From contig JAUJPC010000001.1 in the NCBI GenBank assembly GCA_030447305.1, positions 822,406 through 886,405 on the forward strand: 64,000 nt of DNA, in the 5' to 3' direction. The number at the start of each line of letters is the position of its first letter. The first letter of the stretch is position 1. Source of the DNA: Actinomycetota bacterium. GTDB taxonomy: Bacteria; Actinomycetota; CADDZG01; JAHWKV01. This document shows, piece after piece, positions 28,870 through 38,037 of the stretch. Below the pieces are notes generated by a model. It was not told where the DNA came from. It ran no database searches and saw only the letters and a list, made by a program, of their open reading frames with translations. Made by a program: the position numbers and the translations under genes.

Positions 28870-30070
28870 ATGGACATCCACGAGCATCAGGCCAAGGACC
28901 TGCTCGCCGGCTTCGGTGTGCCGGTTCCCGAGGGAATGGTGGCGTACAACGCCGAGCAGGCGGTCCGGGTGGCCGAAGAGATCGGCGGAGACCGCTGGGC
29001 AGTGAAGGCGCAGATCCATTCCGGGGCCCGTGGCAAGGCCGGGGGCATCAGGCTTTGCTCGAACCTCGACGAGGTCCAGGCGGCGGCCCACGATCTTCTG
29101 GGAAATGTCCTGGTGACCAGCCAGAGGCCCGGCCGGGAAGGTGTGCCATCGGGTTCTGGTTGAGAAAGCCGTGCCCATCGCCCGGGAGATCTACCTGGGG
29201 CTGGTGCTGGACCGGGGGCTGGAGCGGGTGACGATCATCGCATCGGCTCAGGGCGGCATGGATATCGAGCGGGTGGCCCACACCTCCCCGGACTCAATCG
29301 TCAAGGAGGTCGTCGAGCCCGCGGTTGGCATCCAGGCTTTTCAGGCCCGTGAGCTGGCCTTCGGACTGGGACTAAAGGGCAAGCAGGTCAAGGGCGCGGT
29401 GGCCGCCGTCAACGGCGCCTACCGGGCATTCCGCGACCTGGATGCCACGATGGTGGAGATCAACCCGCTGGTAGTAACCGAGGCCGGGGACGTCCTGGCG
29501 CTCGACACCAAGATGTCCTTCGACGACAACGCCCTGTTCCGTCGCCCGGCGGTCAACGAGCTCCGTGACTACACGCAGGAGGATCCGCGGGAGGTGGAGG
29601 CCGCCGAGCACGGTCTCAGCTACATCGGCCTGGACGGTGAGATCGGGTGCATCGTGAACGGCGCCGGGCTGGCGATGGCAACGATGGACTTGATCAAGCA
29701 CGCCGGCGGCGAGCCCGCGAACTTCCTGGACATCGGCGGGGGGGCGTCGCCCGAGCGGGTGGCGAACGCCTTCCGTCTGGTCATGTCCGATCCGCGGGTC
29801 AAGGTGATCCTGGTGAACATATTCGCCGGGATCAATCACTGCGACTGGGTGGCCCAGGGCATCATCCAGGCGGTCGGCGAGGTCAACCTCGAGGTTCCTC
29901 TGGTGGTCCGGCTGGCCGGGACGAACGTGGAGGAGGGCCGCAAAATCCTGGCGGAGAGCGGCCTGGAGATCACGGGCACCGAGGAGCTGTACGAGGCGGC
30001 CGATGCGGCGGTCAAGGCGCTGGCTGCGGTCAAGGCGCTGGCGGCCGTAAAGCGGGGAGCCCCGGTATGA
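28870..30070 (+). CDS. Malate-CoA ligase (malate thiokinase) beta subunit-like, frameshifted near 29124-29127
   Basis: [63 protein letters not shown] + [15 protein letters not shown]...[17 protein letters not shown]...[49 protein letters not shown]; closer to MtkA than SucC wording from memory. Confidence 0.8.
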
Positions 30071-30956
30071 CGATTCTGGTCGACGAAACCACCAAGGTCA
30101 TCTTTCAGGGTTTTACCGGCGACAAGGGGACCTTCCACGCCAAGGAGGCTCTGGCTTACGGAACCAAGCTGGTCGGCGGGGTCACCCCCGGAAAAGGCGG
30201 AACCACCCATCTGGGACCTGCCGGTGTTCAACACCGTGAAGGAAGCCGTGAGGGCGACGGGAGCGACCGCCACCCAGATCTTCGTGCCGGCGCCGTTTGC
30301 CTCAGATGCAGTCATGAAGCGGCCGACGCCGGTATCGAACTGGCCGTGGTGATCGCCGAGGGCGTGCCAACGCAGGACATGATGAGGGTGAAGCGCTACC
30401 TGCTGAGGTACCCCCCTGAGCACCGCATGACCGTCATCGGCCCCAACTGCGCCGGGGTGATAAGCGTGGGCAAGGCGATGCTCGGCATCATGCCCGGCCA
30501 CATCTACTCGCAGGGCCGCATCGGCATCGTGGCTCGTTCCGGCACCCTCGGTTACGAGGCGGCCGCCCAGATGGCCAAGTACGGCCTGGGGGTGAGCACC
30601 AGCGCTGGCATCGGCGGGGATCCCATCAACGGCAGCTCGTTCGTCGACATGCTGAAGCTTTTCGAAAAGGACGACGAAACCGACGCCGTAATGTTGATAG
30701 GCGAGATCGGCGGGCCGCAGGAAGCTCAGGCCGCGGCATACGTCCGGGACCACATGACCAAACCGGTGGTGGGTTTCGTTGCCGGCCTGACGGCACCCCC
30801 CGGACGCCGGATGGGTCACGCCGGGGCCATCGTTTCGGCGTTCGGAGACACCGCAGCCGAAAGACCGAGATGATGCGGCAGGCGGGCATGACCGTAGCCA
30901 CGAACCCGGCAGAGCTGGGGGAGGTTATGGCCTCGGTGATGGCGCAGAAGGTTTAG
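30067..30956 (+). CDS. Malate-CoA ligase (malate thiokinase) alpha subunit-like, with three apparent frameshifts (~30214-30218, ~30316, ~30860)
   Basis: [37 protein letters not shown] / [33 protein letters not shown] (other frame) / [49 protein letters not shown]...[15 protein letters not shown] / [32 protein letters not shown]. Confidence 0.8.
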
Positions 30957-30980
30957 CCCGAACCAAGTCTGGAGTCGACT

Positions 30981-32150
30981 ATGGCCGCCAACGTTTTACC
31001 CGTCACCCCTCCTCAGCGCATCCTGCTGGGACCGGGCCCCAGTGACGTCCCGCCCCGCATCCTGAGCGCTCTTGCGTCCCCCACCATCGGTCACCTGGAC
31101 CCCCAGTACCTGAGGATCATGGACGAGGCTCGGGCGATGATCCGCGAGGTCTTCTCGACGTCCAACGAGATGACGATGGCCACCTCAGGAACCGGTTCGG
31201 CGGGCATGGAGATGTGCGTCGTGAACCTGATCGAGCCCGGCGATGAGATGATCGTCTGCGTCAACGGCGTGTTCGGTTCCCGGATGCGCGACGTGGCACA
31301 ACGGTGCGGGGCCACCGTGCACTCCATCGAGGCGGATTGGGGTCGGATCGTCGAGCCGTCGGCCGTAGCCGCCGCGCTCGCCGACCACCCGAACACCAAG
31401 GTCCTGGGCATCGTCCACGCGGAGACCTCCACCGGCGCGCATCAGCCGCTGGTCGAGATATCGCAATTGGTGCACGACGCCGGGGCGCTTTTCCTGGTCG
31501 ACGCGGTGACGTCGATGGGCGGAGTCGAGCTGCTCGTCGACGCGTGGCGGATCGACGCCGTCTACAGCGGGACCCAGAAGTGCCTTTCCTGTCCGCCCGG
31601 CCTGTCCCCGGTTTCCTTCTCTCCGGCTGCCCTGGAAAGGATGGATGGCCGCAAGACCAAGGTGCAGAGCTGGTACCTGGATGTCAGCATGCTGCGGGCC
31701 TACTGGAGCGAGGAGCGCGTGTATCACCACACCGCGCCGATCAACATGACCTACGCCCTTCACGAGGCGCTTCGGATCGTGCTGGAGGAGGGTCTGGAGG
31801 CTCGAATCGTGCGGCACACGGTGAACCACGAAGCTCTGCGCGCCGGATTGGAGGCAATGGGCCTCAGCTACATCCCCGAACGCTCCTTGACCACGCTGAA
31901 CGCCGTTCACGTCCCTGATGGGGTCGACGAAATGGCAGTTCGCAAGCGCCTGCTGAACGAGTTCGGCATCGAGATCGGTGCCGGCCTTGGGCCGTTCAAG
32001 GGAAAAGCCTGGCGGATCGGGCTCATGGGGCACTCGAGCACGAAGCGGAACGTTCTTCTGGTCCTGGCGGCGCTCGAGTCGCTGCTGCTCGACCAGGGGG
32101 CCGACCTGAAGCCGGGAGAGGCCCTGCGGGCTGCCTCGGGAGTTTATTAA
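30981..32150 (+). CDS. PLP-dependent alanine/serine-glyoxylate aminotransferase family (AGT-like)
   Basis: [31 protein letters not shown]...[44 protein letters not shown]...[25 protein letters not shown]. Confidence 0.9.
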   Translation: MAANVLPVTPPQRILLGPGPSDVPPRILSALASPTIGHLDPQYLRIMDEARAMIREVFSTSNEMTMATSGTGSAGMEMCVVNLIEPGDEMIVCVNGVFGSRMRDVAQRCGATVHSIEADWGRIVEPSAVAAALADHPNTKVLGIVHAETSTGAHQPLVEISQLVHDAGALFLVDAVTSMGGVELLVDAWRIDAVYSGTQKCLSCPPGLSPVSFSPAALERMDGRKTKVQSWYLDVSMLRAYWSEERVYHHTAPINMTYALHEALRIVLEEGLEARIVRHTVNHEALRAGLEAMGLSYIPERSLTTLNAVHVPDGVDEMAVRKRLLNEFGIEIGAGLGPFKGKAWRIGLMGHSSTKRNVLLVLAALESLLLDQGADLKPGEALRAASGVY

Positions 32151-32177
32151 GGATTCGAGAACGAGCTGCAGATTATC

Positions 32178-32519
32178 TTGCAGTTGCCGGGCAACGCGTC
32201 TACGTTCCCCTCATCGGAGGAAGGGGGCGTGGCCATGGAAAGTAAGGCTGGCGGCAGCGGAGTAACTTCGCAGAGCAATCTCTCGCTCGGACTGGGCGTA
32301 GCAGCGGTGATCACCTGGGTCGTCGCTTTGCTGTTCGCCACAGACAACGGGGGAAATGATTGGTTGTGGACGGTCATGGCCGTACTTGGCCTCGGCGCCC
32401 TCGTGGTCGGACTAATGGCGGGCCGGGGCAAGCCGCGGGGTCGAGCGTCGATCGGAACCGTCATAGGGGTCGCCCTGGTGCTGCTGTACCTCGTCTTCGC
32501 GCTCGGCATCGTCGAATAG
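32178..32519 (+). CDS. Small membrane protein (start possibly ATG 32235)
   Basis: MESKAGGSGVTSQSNLSLGLGVAAVITWVVALLFATDNGGNDWLWTVMAVLGLGALVVGLMAGRGKPRGRASIGTVIGVALVLLYLVFALGIVE. Confidence 0.6.
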   Translation: MQLPGNASTFPSSEEGGVAMESKAGGSGVTSQSNLSLGLGVAAVITWVVALLFATDNGGNDWLWTVMAVLGLGALVVGLMAGRGKPRGRASIGTVIGVALVLLYLVFALGIVE

Positions 32520-32575
32520 ACGCAAGCTGAGCCCCGGGGTGCCGCTTAACTCCGCCGGAGGCTGAGTACTATGGG

Positions 32576-34438
32576 GTGGTGACCGCCACCAAGAAGGTCC
32601 TGATCGCGCTGGTCGTGCTGGTGATCGCCGGAGCCGGCGGCGGTTACTACTATCTTCAGAATCGAGAAAAGCCCGACACCGCCGCGCGTGCGTACCTCCA
32701 GGCGTGGGAAAAAGGGGACTACGCGCGGATGAATGCACTTGCGCTGAGCGCGCCGGCCAAGTTCGCGGAGGTCTACGAGGGCATTCCCGACGACATGGAT
32801 GCCACCGAGTACTCGTTCGAGCTGGGGGAGGTGACGTCCGAGGGTGACTCCGCCGTAGCCAAGTTCGAGGCCAACTGGGTGCTCAAAGGCCTGGGGAACT
32901 TCCGGTACGACACCGCTCTGGACCTCGAGCGCAAGGAAGGGAAGTGGCAGGTTGTATGGTCGCCGGAGTCGGTCCATCCCGACTTCTCCGTGAATTCAAC
33001 CTTCGAGCGCACCCTGACCTGGCCCCAGCGGGGACAGCTCCAAACTTTCGACGGCAAACCCATCACCGAGGAGCGCGGGATGGTGGTCGTCGGCATCGAG
33101 CCGCGCCGGGTGAAGGACAGGGCTGCCATGACCCAGGTGCTGGTCGACAACCTTCAGGTGGATCGGGCAAAGATCAACGCACAGCTCGACCAGCCCGGTC
33201 TGCGGGGTGACTGGTTCCTGCCGGTGGCGGAGATCCCAGCCGAGCGCTACGAATCGGTGAAGCCGATCATCTACCCGGTCCCCGGCCTGGTGTTCCAAAA
33301 CAAGCAGCAGCGGCTGACCCCCACGCCGGAATTCGCCCGGCACATCATCGGCACCGTCGGAGAGGTGACCGCGGAAGGGCTGGAGAAGCTTGGTGAACCG
33401 TACCGGGCAGGCGACCAGGTGGGCCGGACCGGGCTGGAGTCGGCGTTCGAGAAGCAGCTTGCCGGAAAGCCGGCCATGGAGCTTAGGATCACCACCCCGG
33501 ACGGCTCCAACAACAAGGTCCTGCTTAGCAACGAGGGCGAGCCGGCCCAAAACGTCAAGACCACCCTGTCGGTGCCTGCGCAGAACGCTGCCGAGACCGC
33601 GCTGGCCGGCGTGAAGCAGCCCGCGGCGATCGTGGTGGTGGACATCGCCACGTCGGAGGTCCGAGCGGCGGTCAGCCGGCCGATCAACGAGTTCAACCGG
33701 GCTTTCGGCGGGCGGTACCCCCCCGGGTCGTCGTTCAAGGTCGTGACGGCGGCAACGCTGCTCTCGTCCGGGGTGGCACCGGGGCAGGGGGCTTCGTGTC
33801 CGGCCACCATCAACGTCGGGGGGCGGTCGTTCCGCAACTTCGAGGGGGAAGCCCTGGGCCAGACCGACTTCCGCCAGATCTTCATCCACTCCTGCAATAC
33901 GGGTTTCATCGACCTGACCTCCAGGCTGGACGACGGCAAGATGGTGGAGGGGGCCGGAGCGTTCGGCTTCAACAAGGACTACGACTTCCCGTTAAACGCC
34001 GCCGGCGGCAGTTACCCGGAACCGAAGGATGCGACCGAGAAAGCGGCTTCCGCCATTGGACAGGGACGAGTGCTGGCCAGCCCTCTGCACATGGCCACCG
34101 TGGCCGGCGCTGCGGCAGGGGGAGGATGGCAGGCGCCGAAGCTGGCCGCCGGCGAGGCCTCCGAGAAGCTTCCGATCGACGCGGCGGTGGCCGAGAGCCT
34201 GAGATCGCTGATGTCCGCGGTAGTCGCGGAGGGCACCGGCACGAGGGCGCAGGTTCCGGGAAAGCAGATTGGCGGCAAGACCGGGACTGCGGAGTTCGGC
34301 AACGACCGACCGCCCAAGACCCACGCCTGGTTTATCGGCTTCTCGGGTGAGTACGCCTTTGCGGTTCTCGTCGAGGGCGGGGGAGTGGGGGGGCAGGTTG
34401 CTGCTCCCATAGCGGCGAAGCTGGTTGTGGGACTGTAG
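32576..34438 (+). CDS. Penicillin-binding protein (transpeptidase) with NTF2-like/MecA_N-type N-terminal domain
   Basis: TM then AARAYLQAWEKGDYARMNALA; catalytic PPGSSFKVVT (SxxK), SCN, GGKTGTAEF (KTG). Confidence 0.9.
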   Translation: MVTATKKVLIALVVLVIAGAGGGYYYLQNREKPDTAARAYLQAWEKGDYARMNALALSAPAKFAEVYEGIPDDMDATEYSFELGEVTSEGDSAVAKFEANWVLKGLGNFRYDTALDLERKEGKWQVVWSPESVHPDFSVNSTFERTLTWPQRGQLQTFDGKPITEERGMVVVGIEPRRVKDRAAMTQVLVDNLQVDRAKINAQLDQPGLRGDWFLPVAEIPAERYESVKPIIYPVPGLVFQNKQQRLTPTPEFARHIIGTVGEVTAEGLEKLGEPYRAGDQVGRTGLESAFEKQLAGKPAMELRITTPDGSNNKVLLSNEGEPAQNVKTTLSVPAQNAAETALAGVKQPAAIVVVDIATSEVRAAVSRPINEFNRAFGGRYPPGSSFKVVTAATLLSSGVAPGQGASCPATINVGGRSFRNFEGEALGQTDFRQIFIHSCNTGFIDLTSRLDDGKMVEGAGAFGFNKDYDFPLNAAGGSYPEPKDATEKAASAIGQGRVLASPLHMATVAGAAAGGGWQAPKLAAGEASEKLPIDAAVAESLRSLMSAVVAEGTGTRAQVPGKQIGGKTGTAEFGNDRPPKTHAWFIGFSGEYAFAVLVEGGGVGGQVAAPIAAKLVVGL

Positions 34439-34462
34439 CCGACGGAACTTGGGGGGGGGTTC

Positions 34463-35173
34463 TCAGTCCTCGCCCAGGTACGCCTTGCGCACCCGGTCGT
34501 TACGCAAAAGCGTGTCGGCCGCGTCCGACAGAACGATCTGGCCGGACTCAAGCACGTAGCCCTTCGAGGCCATCGTCAGGGCGATGTGGGCGTTCTGCTC
34601 TACCAACAGAATCGTGGTTCCCTCCCTGTTGATCTCCTCGATAGCTTGAAAGATCTTCTCCACCACCAGGGGGGCGAGGCCCATCGACGGCTCGTCCAGC
34701 ATCAGCAGCTTCGGCCTGCTCATCATCGACCGTCCGATGGCCAGCATCTGCTGCTCTCCTCCGGACAGCGTCCCACCCGACTGCTTCGTCCGCTCTCTCA
34801 GCACCGGGAAAAGATCGAAGATCCGCTCCAGATCCTTCTTGATGACGGCGGTATCCTCCCTCTGGAAGGCGCCCATCTCCAGGTTCTCCCTCACGGTCAT
34901 CCGGGGAAAGATGCGGCGCCCTTCCGGAGTGTGCGAGATGCCGCGAGACACCACCTCGTGCGACGGAAGCCCGCTGATCACCTCCCCGGCAAAGCTGATC
35001 TTGCCTGCCGAGGCCGGAACGCTTCCCGAGATCGTCTTCAGCGTCGTGGTCTTGCCTGCGCCGTTGCCGCCGATTAGAGCGACGATCTGCCCCTGTTCCA
35101 CCTGCATGGAGATGCCCTTGACGGCCTCGATGTTGCCGTAACGGACGTGGACATCCTCAAGCTCCAGCAGCAT
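34463..35173 (-). CDS. livF: Branched-chain amino-acid-type ABC transporter ATP-binding protein LivF
   Basis: MLLELEDVHVRYGNIEAVKGISMQVEQGQIVALIGGNGAGKTTTLKTISG...LSGGEQQMLAIGRSMMSRPKLLMLDEPSMGLAPLVVEKIF. Confidence 0.93.
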   Translation of the reverse strand: MLLELEDVHVRYGNIEAVKGISMQVEQGQIVALIGGNGAGKTTTLKTISGSVPASAGKISFAGEVISGLPSHEVVSRGISHTPEGRRIFPRMTVRENLEMGAFQREDTAVIKKDLERIFDLFPVLRERTKQSGGTLSGGEQQMLAIGRSMMSRPKLLMLDEPSMGLAPLVVEKIFQAIEEINREGTTILLVEQNAHIALTMASKGYVLESGQIVLSDAADTLLRNDRVRKAYLGED

Positions 35174-35945
35174 CTTCGGCCACCTCCCTTCCGAGGTAGG
35201 CCTCGATGACCCTGGGATCCTTCTGGAGCTGCTCCGGCGGTCCCTCGGCGATCTTCTCGCCGTGGTCCAGGACCGCAACCCTCTCGCAGACGCCCATGAC
35301 CACTCTCATGTCGTGCTCGATGAGGAGGACCGTCACGCCGGAGTCCCGGATCTTGCGAATGAGGGCCATGAGGTCTTCCTTCTCCTTCGGATTCATGCCG
35401 GCGGCCGGCTCATCGAGCAACAGCAGCTTGGGCTTGGTGCCAAGAGCCCGCGCGATCTCCAGCCGCCGCTGGTCTCCGTAGGACAGGTTCCGGGACGGCT
35501 CGTTGGCGTAGCGTTCTATGCCGACGAAGCGTAGAAGGTTGAGTCCCTCTCTGGAAGCTTCCTCATTCTCGATCCGGTGGCGGCGGAGGTGCAGGATCGC
35601 GCTGATCGCACCCGCCCGGTGCTGGGCGTCCAGCCCCACCTCGACGTTCTCCAGAGAGGTCATCTCCCCGAACAACCGTATCTGCTGAAAGGTTCGAGCG
35701 ATGCCGGCCTTGGTGATGCGGTGGGGCTTGAAGCCGTTGAGCCGGCTGCCTTCCAGGCGGATCTCGCCGCCGTCCGGTTTGTATACGCCCGTTATGCAGT
35801 TGAAGAGGGTGGTCTTGCCTGCGCCGTTGGGCCCTATAAGGCCCCGTATCTCCCCGGCCAAAATCTCCAGATCGACCGCATGTACCGCGGTGAGCCCGCC
35901 AAAAACCTTCGTGACCCTGGTGACTTCCAGCAACGCGTCGGCCAT
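35157..35945 (-). CDS. livG: Branched-chain amino-acid-type ABC transporter ATP-binding protein LivG
   Basis: LIGPNGAGKTTLFNCITGVYKPDGGEI...LSYGDQRRLEIARALGTKPKLLLLDEPAAGMNPKEKEDL. Confidence 0.93.
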   Translation of the reverse strand: MADALLEVTRVTKVFGGLTAVHAVDLEILAGEIRGLIGPNGAGKTTLFNCITGVYKPDGGEIRLEGSRLNGFKPHRITKAGIARTFQQIRLFGEMTSLENVEVGLDAQHRAGAISAILHLRRHRIENEEASREGLNLLRFVGIERYANEPSRNLSYGDQRRLEIARALGTKPKLLLLDEPAAGMNPKEKEDLMALIRKIRDSGVTVLLIEHDMRVVMGVCERVAVLDHGEKIAEGPPEQLQKDPRVIEAYLGREVAEDAAGA

Positions 35946-36994
35946 CAGGTCACTGCCTCCGGTATGTCGGGATCAGCCTCCAGCATGAGCTCGGCCTCCC
36001 TGCGTTTCGACGGTATGAGTCCCTGCGGGCGGAAGATCATCATCGCCACGAGGATCACACCGAAGGTCCAGTAACGGTACTCGTCAAGCTCCGGGAAGCG
36101 CAGCTGCAGGAACGACGGAATGCCAACGATTACAAAGGCGCCTGCCAGACTCCCCGGGATGCTTCCCATGCCGCCCAGCACCACTGCGCAGAGCACGAGG
36201 AAGGAGGCGAAGACATCGAAGGAGGCAGGGGAGACGTAGTTCGACTTGGAAGCGAAGACGACACCCGCCACCCCTGCCGTAGTGGCGCCGATGGCGAATG
36301 CGAGAAGTTTCATCTTAAGTGTCGGCACTCCCATCGCTTCCGCAGCAACCTCATCCTCCCGGATGGCGATCCAGGCCCTGCCGATACGTGAGTGGTCCAG
36401 ACGCCGGATGACGAAGATGCCCACAATCAGCAGCAGCAGCAGAAGGTAGTAGTAGGGCACCGGATTCAGGCCGAAGTGGTAGCCGATGAAGGGGATCCTC
36501 GGATGCGGGATCTGGCTGATGCCCAGAGCAGCGCCCGTAACGCTTTCCAGGTTGTTGGCCACGATACGCACGATCTCGCCGAACCCAAGGGTGACGATGG
36601 CGAGGTAGTCCCCTCGCAGACGCAGCGTGGGGGAGCCGAGCATGACGCCTATACCCATGTTGATGGCCAGAACGACGAACAAGATGATCCAAAACCCCCA
36701 GTCACCCCAGAACTCGGACCGGGTGTAGGGCATCTTGATCGGCCCGGCGCCGGAGAAGATTCCCCAGGCGTAGGCTCCGGTGGCGTAGAAGGCGATGTAT
36801 CCCAGGTCCAGCAGGCCGGCAAAGCCCACGACCACATTCAGGCCCAACGCCAGCAAGGCAAAGGTGGCGATCAGCACCAAGATCTCCTGGGCAGCAAGGG
36901 AAACGAGCTGAGGGATGACCAGAGCGATGATCGCGACACCGGTAAGCAACCCGCCGGTCAACAGGCGGCGGTTCCTGGAGTCGCCCCTCTTCAT
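35945..36994 (-). CDS. livM: Branched-chain amino-acid-type ABC permease LivM
   Basis: ALGLNVVVGFAGLLDLGYIAFYATGAYAWG...GDYLAIVTLGFGEIVRI...RIGRAWIAIREDEVAAEAMGV. Confidence 0.93.
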   Translation of the reverse strand: MKRGDSRNRRLLTGGLLTGVAIIALVIPQLVSLAAQEILVLIATFALLALGLNVVVGFAGLLDLGYIAFYATGAYAWGIFSGAGPIKMPYTRSEFWGDWGFWIILFVVLAINMGIGVMLGSPTLRLRGDYLAIVTLGFGEIVRIVANNLESVTGAALGISQIPHPRIPFIGYHFGLNPVPYYYLLLLLLIVGIFVIRRLDHSRIGRAWIAIREDEVAAEAMGVPTLKMKLLAFAIGATTAGVAGVVFASKSNYVSPASFDVFASFLVLCAVVLGGMGSIPGSLAGAFVIVGIPSFLQLRFPELDEYRYWTFGVILVAMMIFRPQGLIPSKRREAELMLEADPDIPEAVT

Positions 36995-37890
36995 GCGGCT
37001 CCCTTCTCGCCGAGCAAACCCGTCGGACGGAACATCAGGGCCAGTACCAGGATGAGAAACGCCACGACGTCCCGCCACTGCACGCCGAAGCACCCGGCGG
37101 CGACGTTTTCGAAGATACCCAACAGGAGGCCCCCAAGCAGCGCCCCCCGGATGTTTCCGATGCCTCCAAGCACCGCGGCGGTGAAGGCCTTGACGCCCGG
37201 GAGAAATCCGATCTGGAAACGGGTTACCCCAAACGACCAGCTGAACAGGAGCCCGGCCGCTCCGGCGAGCAGACCACCGATGAGGAAGGTGACGGTGATG
37301 ACCTTGTTGATGTTCACGCCCATCAGTCCGGCGGTTTCCGAGTCCTGCGCTACCGCCCGGACCGCCCGGCCCGTGCGGGAGCGGTTTATGAACTGGTCGA
37401 CTGCGATCATCGTCACCATGGCGACCACGAAGACGATGATGTCGCGATTCTGGATCTTTACCCGCTGGATCGACTCGGGAAGGATTCCGCTGAAGAAAGT
37501 GTCACCCAGGTCCAGTACGATCCTGGCCCTGACGGTGCGGGGGAAGGTCTCGAAGTTGGGACCTCGCCAGATCCGAATGGTGTTGGAAAGGAACAGCGAC
37601 GCTCCGATGGCGCTGATGAGATAGGCGAGGCGGGGAGCACTTCGCCGGCGAAGGGGCCGGTATGCCACCCGTTCCAGCGCGACCGCAGCAAGTCCCCCGA
37701 TCACGATGGCGGGGATCGCGGCAGCCACCAGGATCAGCGCTCCCTGGGCCTGGCTGGGGTTCCCGCCGCCGGGAGTAAGTCCGCTGACCGTTAGGAACGC
37801 TCCCAGGCTCCCCAGCATGAACACCTCGGAGTGGGCGAAGTTGATGAGCTGAAGGACCCCGTACACCAGTGTGTATCCGAGGGCGATCAT
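36991..37890 (-). CDS. livH: Branched-chain amino-acid-type ABC permease LivH (true start likely upstream, see findings)
   Basis: LTSELPFRLAGGLSTGAVYAMIALGYTLVYGVLQLINFAHSEVFMLG... conserved N-terminus continues upstream of the called Met. Confidence 0.92.
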   Translation of the reverse strand: MIALGYTLVYGVLQLINFAHSEVFMLGSLGAFLTVSGLTPGGGNPSQAQGALILVAAAIPAIVIGGLAAVALERVAYRPLRRRSAPRLAYLISAIGASLFLSNTIRIWRGPNFETFPRTVRARIVLDLGDTFFSGILPESIQRVKIQNRDIIVFVVAMVTMIAVDQFINRSRTGRAVRAVAQDSETAGLMGVNINKVITVTFLIGGLLAGAAGLLFSWSFGVTRFQIGFLPGVKAFTAAVLGGIGNIRGALLGGLLLGIFENVAAGCFGVQWRDVVAFLILVLALMFRPTGLLGEKGAA

Positions 37891-37991
37891 GGCGTAGACC
37901 GCCCCTGTCGACAGCCCGCCGGCCAGCCGGAAAGGAAGTTCAGAGGTCAGGCAGTCGGGGATGGTGCCTCCAATGGTTGGTCTCGCAGGAA

Positions 37992-38013
37992 AGGAGGGCC
38001 CGAAAGCCCTCCT
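37992..38013 (-). terminator. Intercistronic hairpin between SBP gene and livH
   Basis: Perfect 8-bp stem AGGAGGGC-tttcgg-GCCCTCCT followed on the minus strand by TTTCCT. Confidence 0.65.
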
Positions 38014-38037
38014 CTCCTGTTCGCAACTGCAGGCGCC

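Noticed and set aside
28870-30956. Annotation as succinyl-CoA synthetase sucCD
   Set aside because: Signature strings and neighbourhood (malyl-CoA lyase upstream, glyoxylate aminotransferase downstream) fit malate-CoA ligase better; final decision needs phylogeny.
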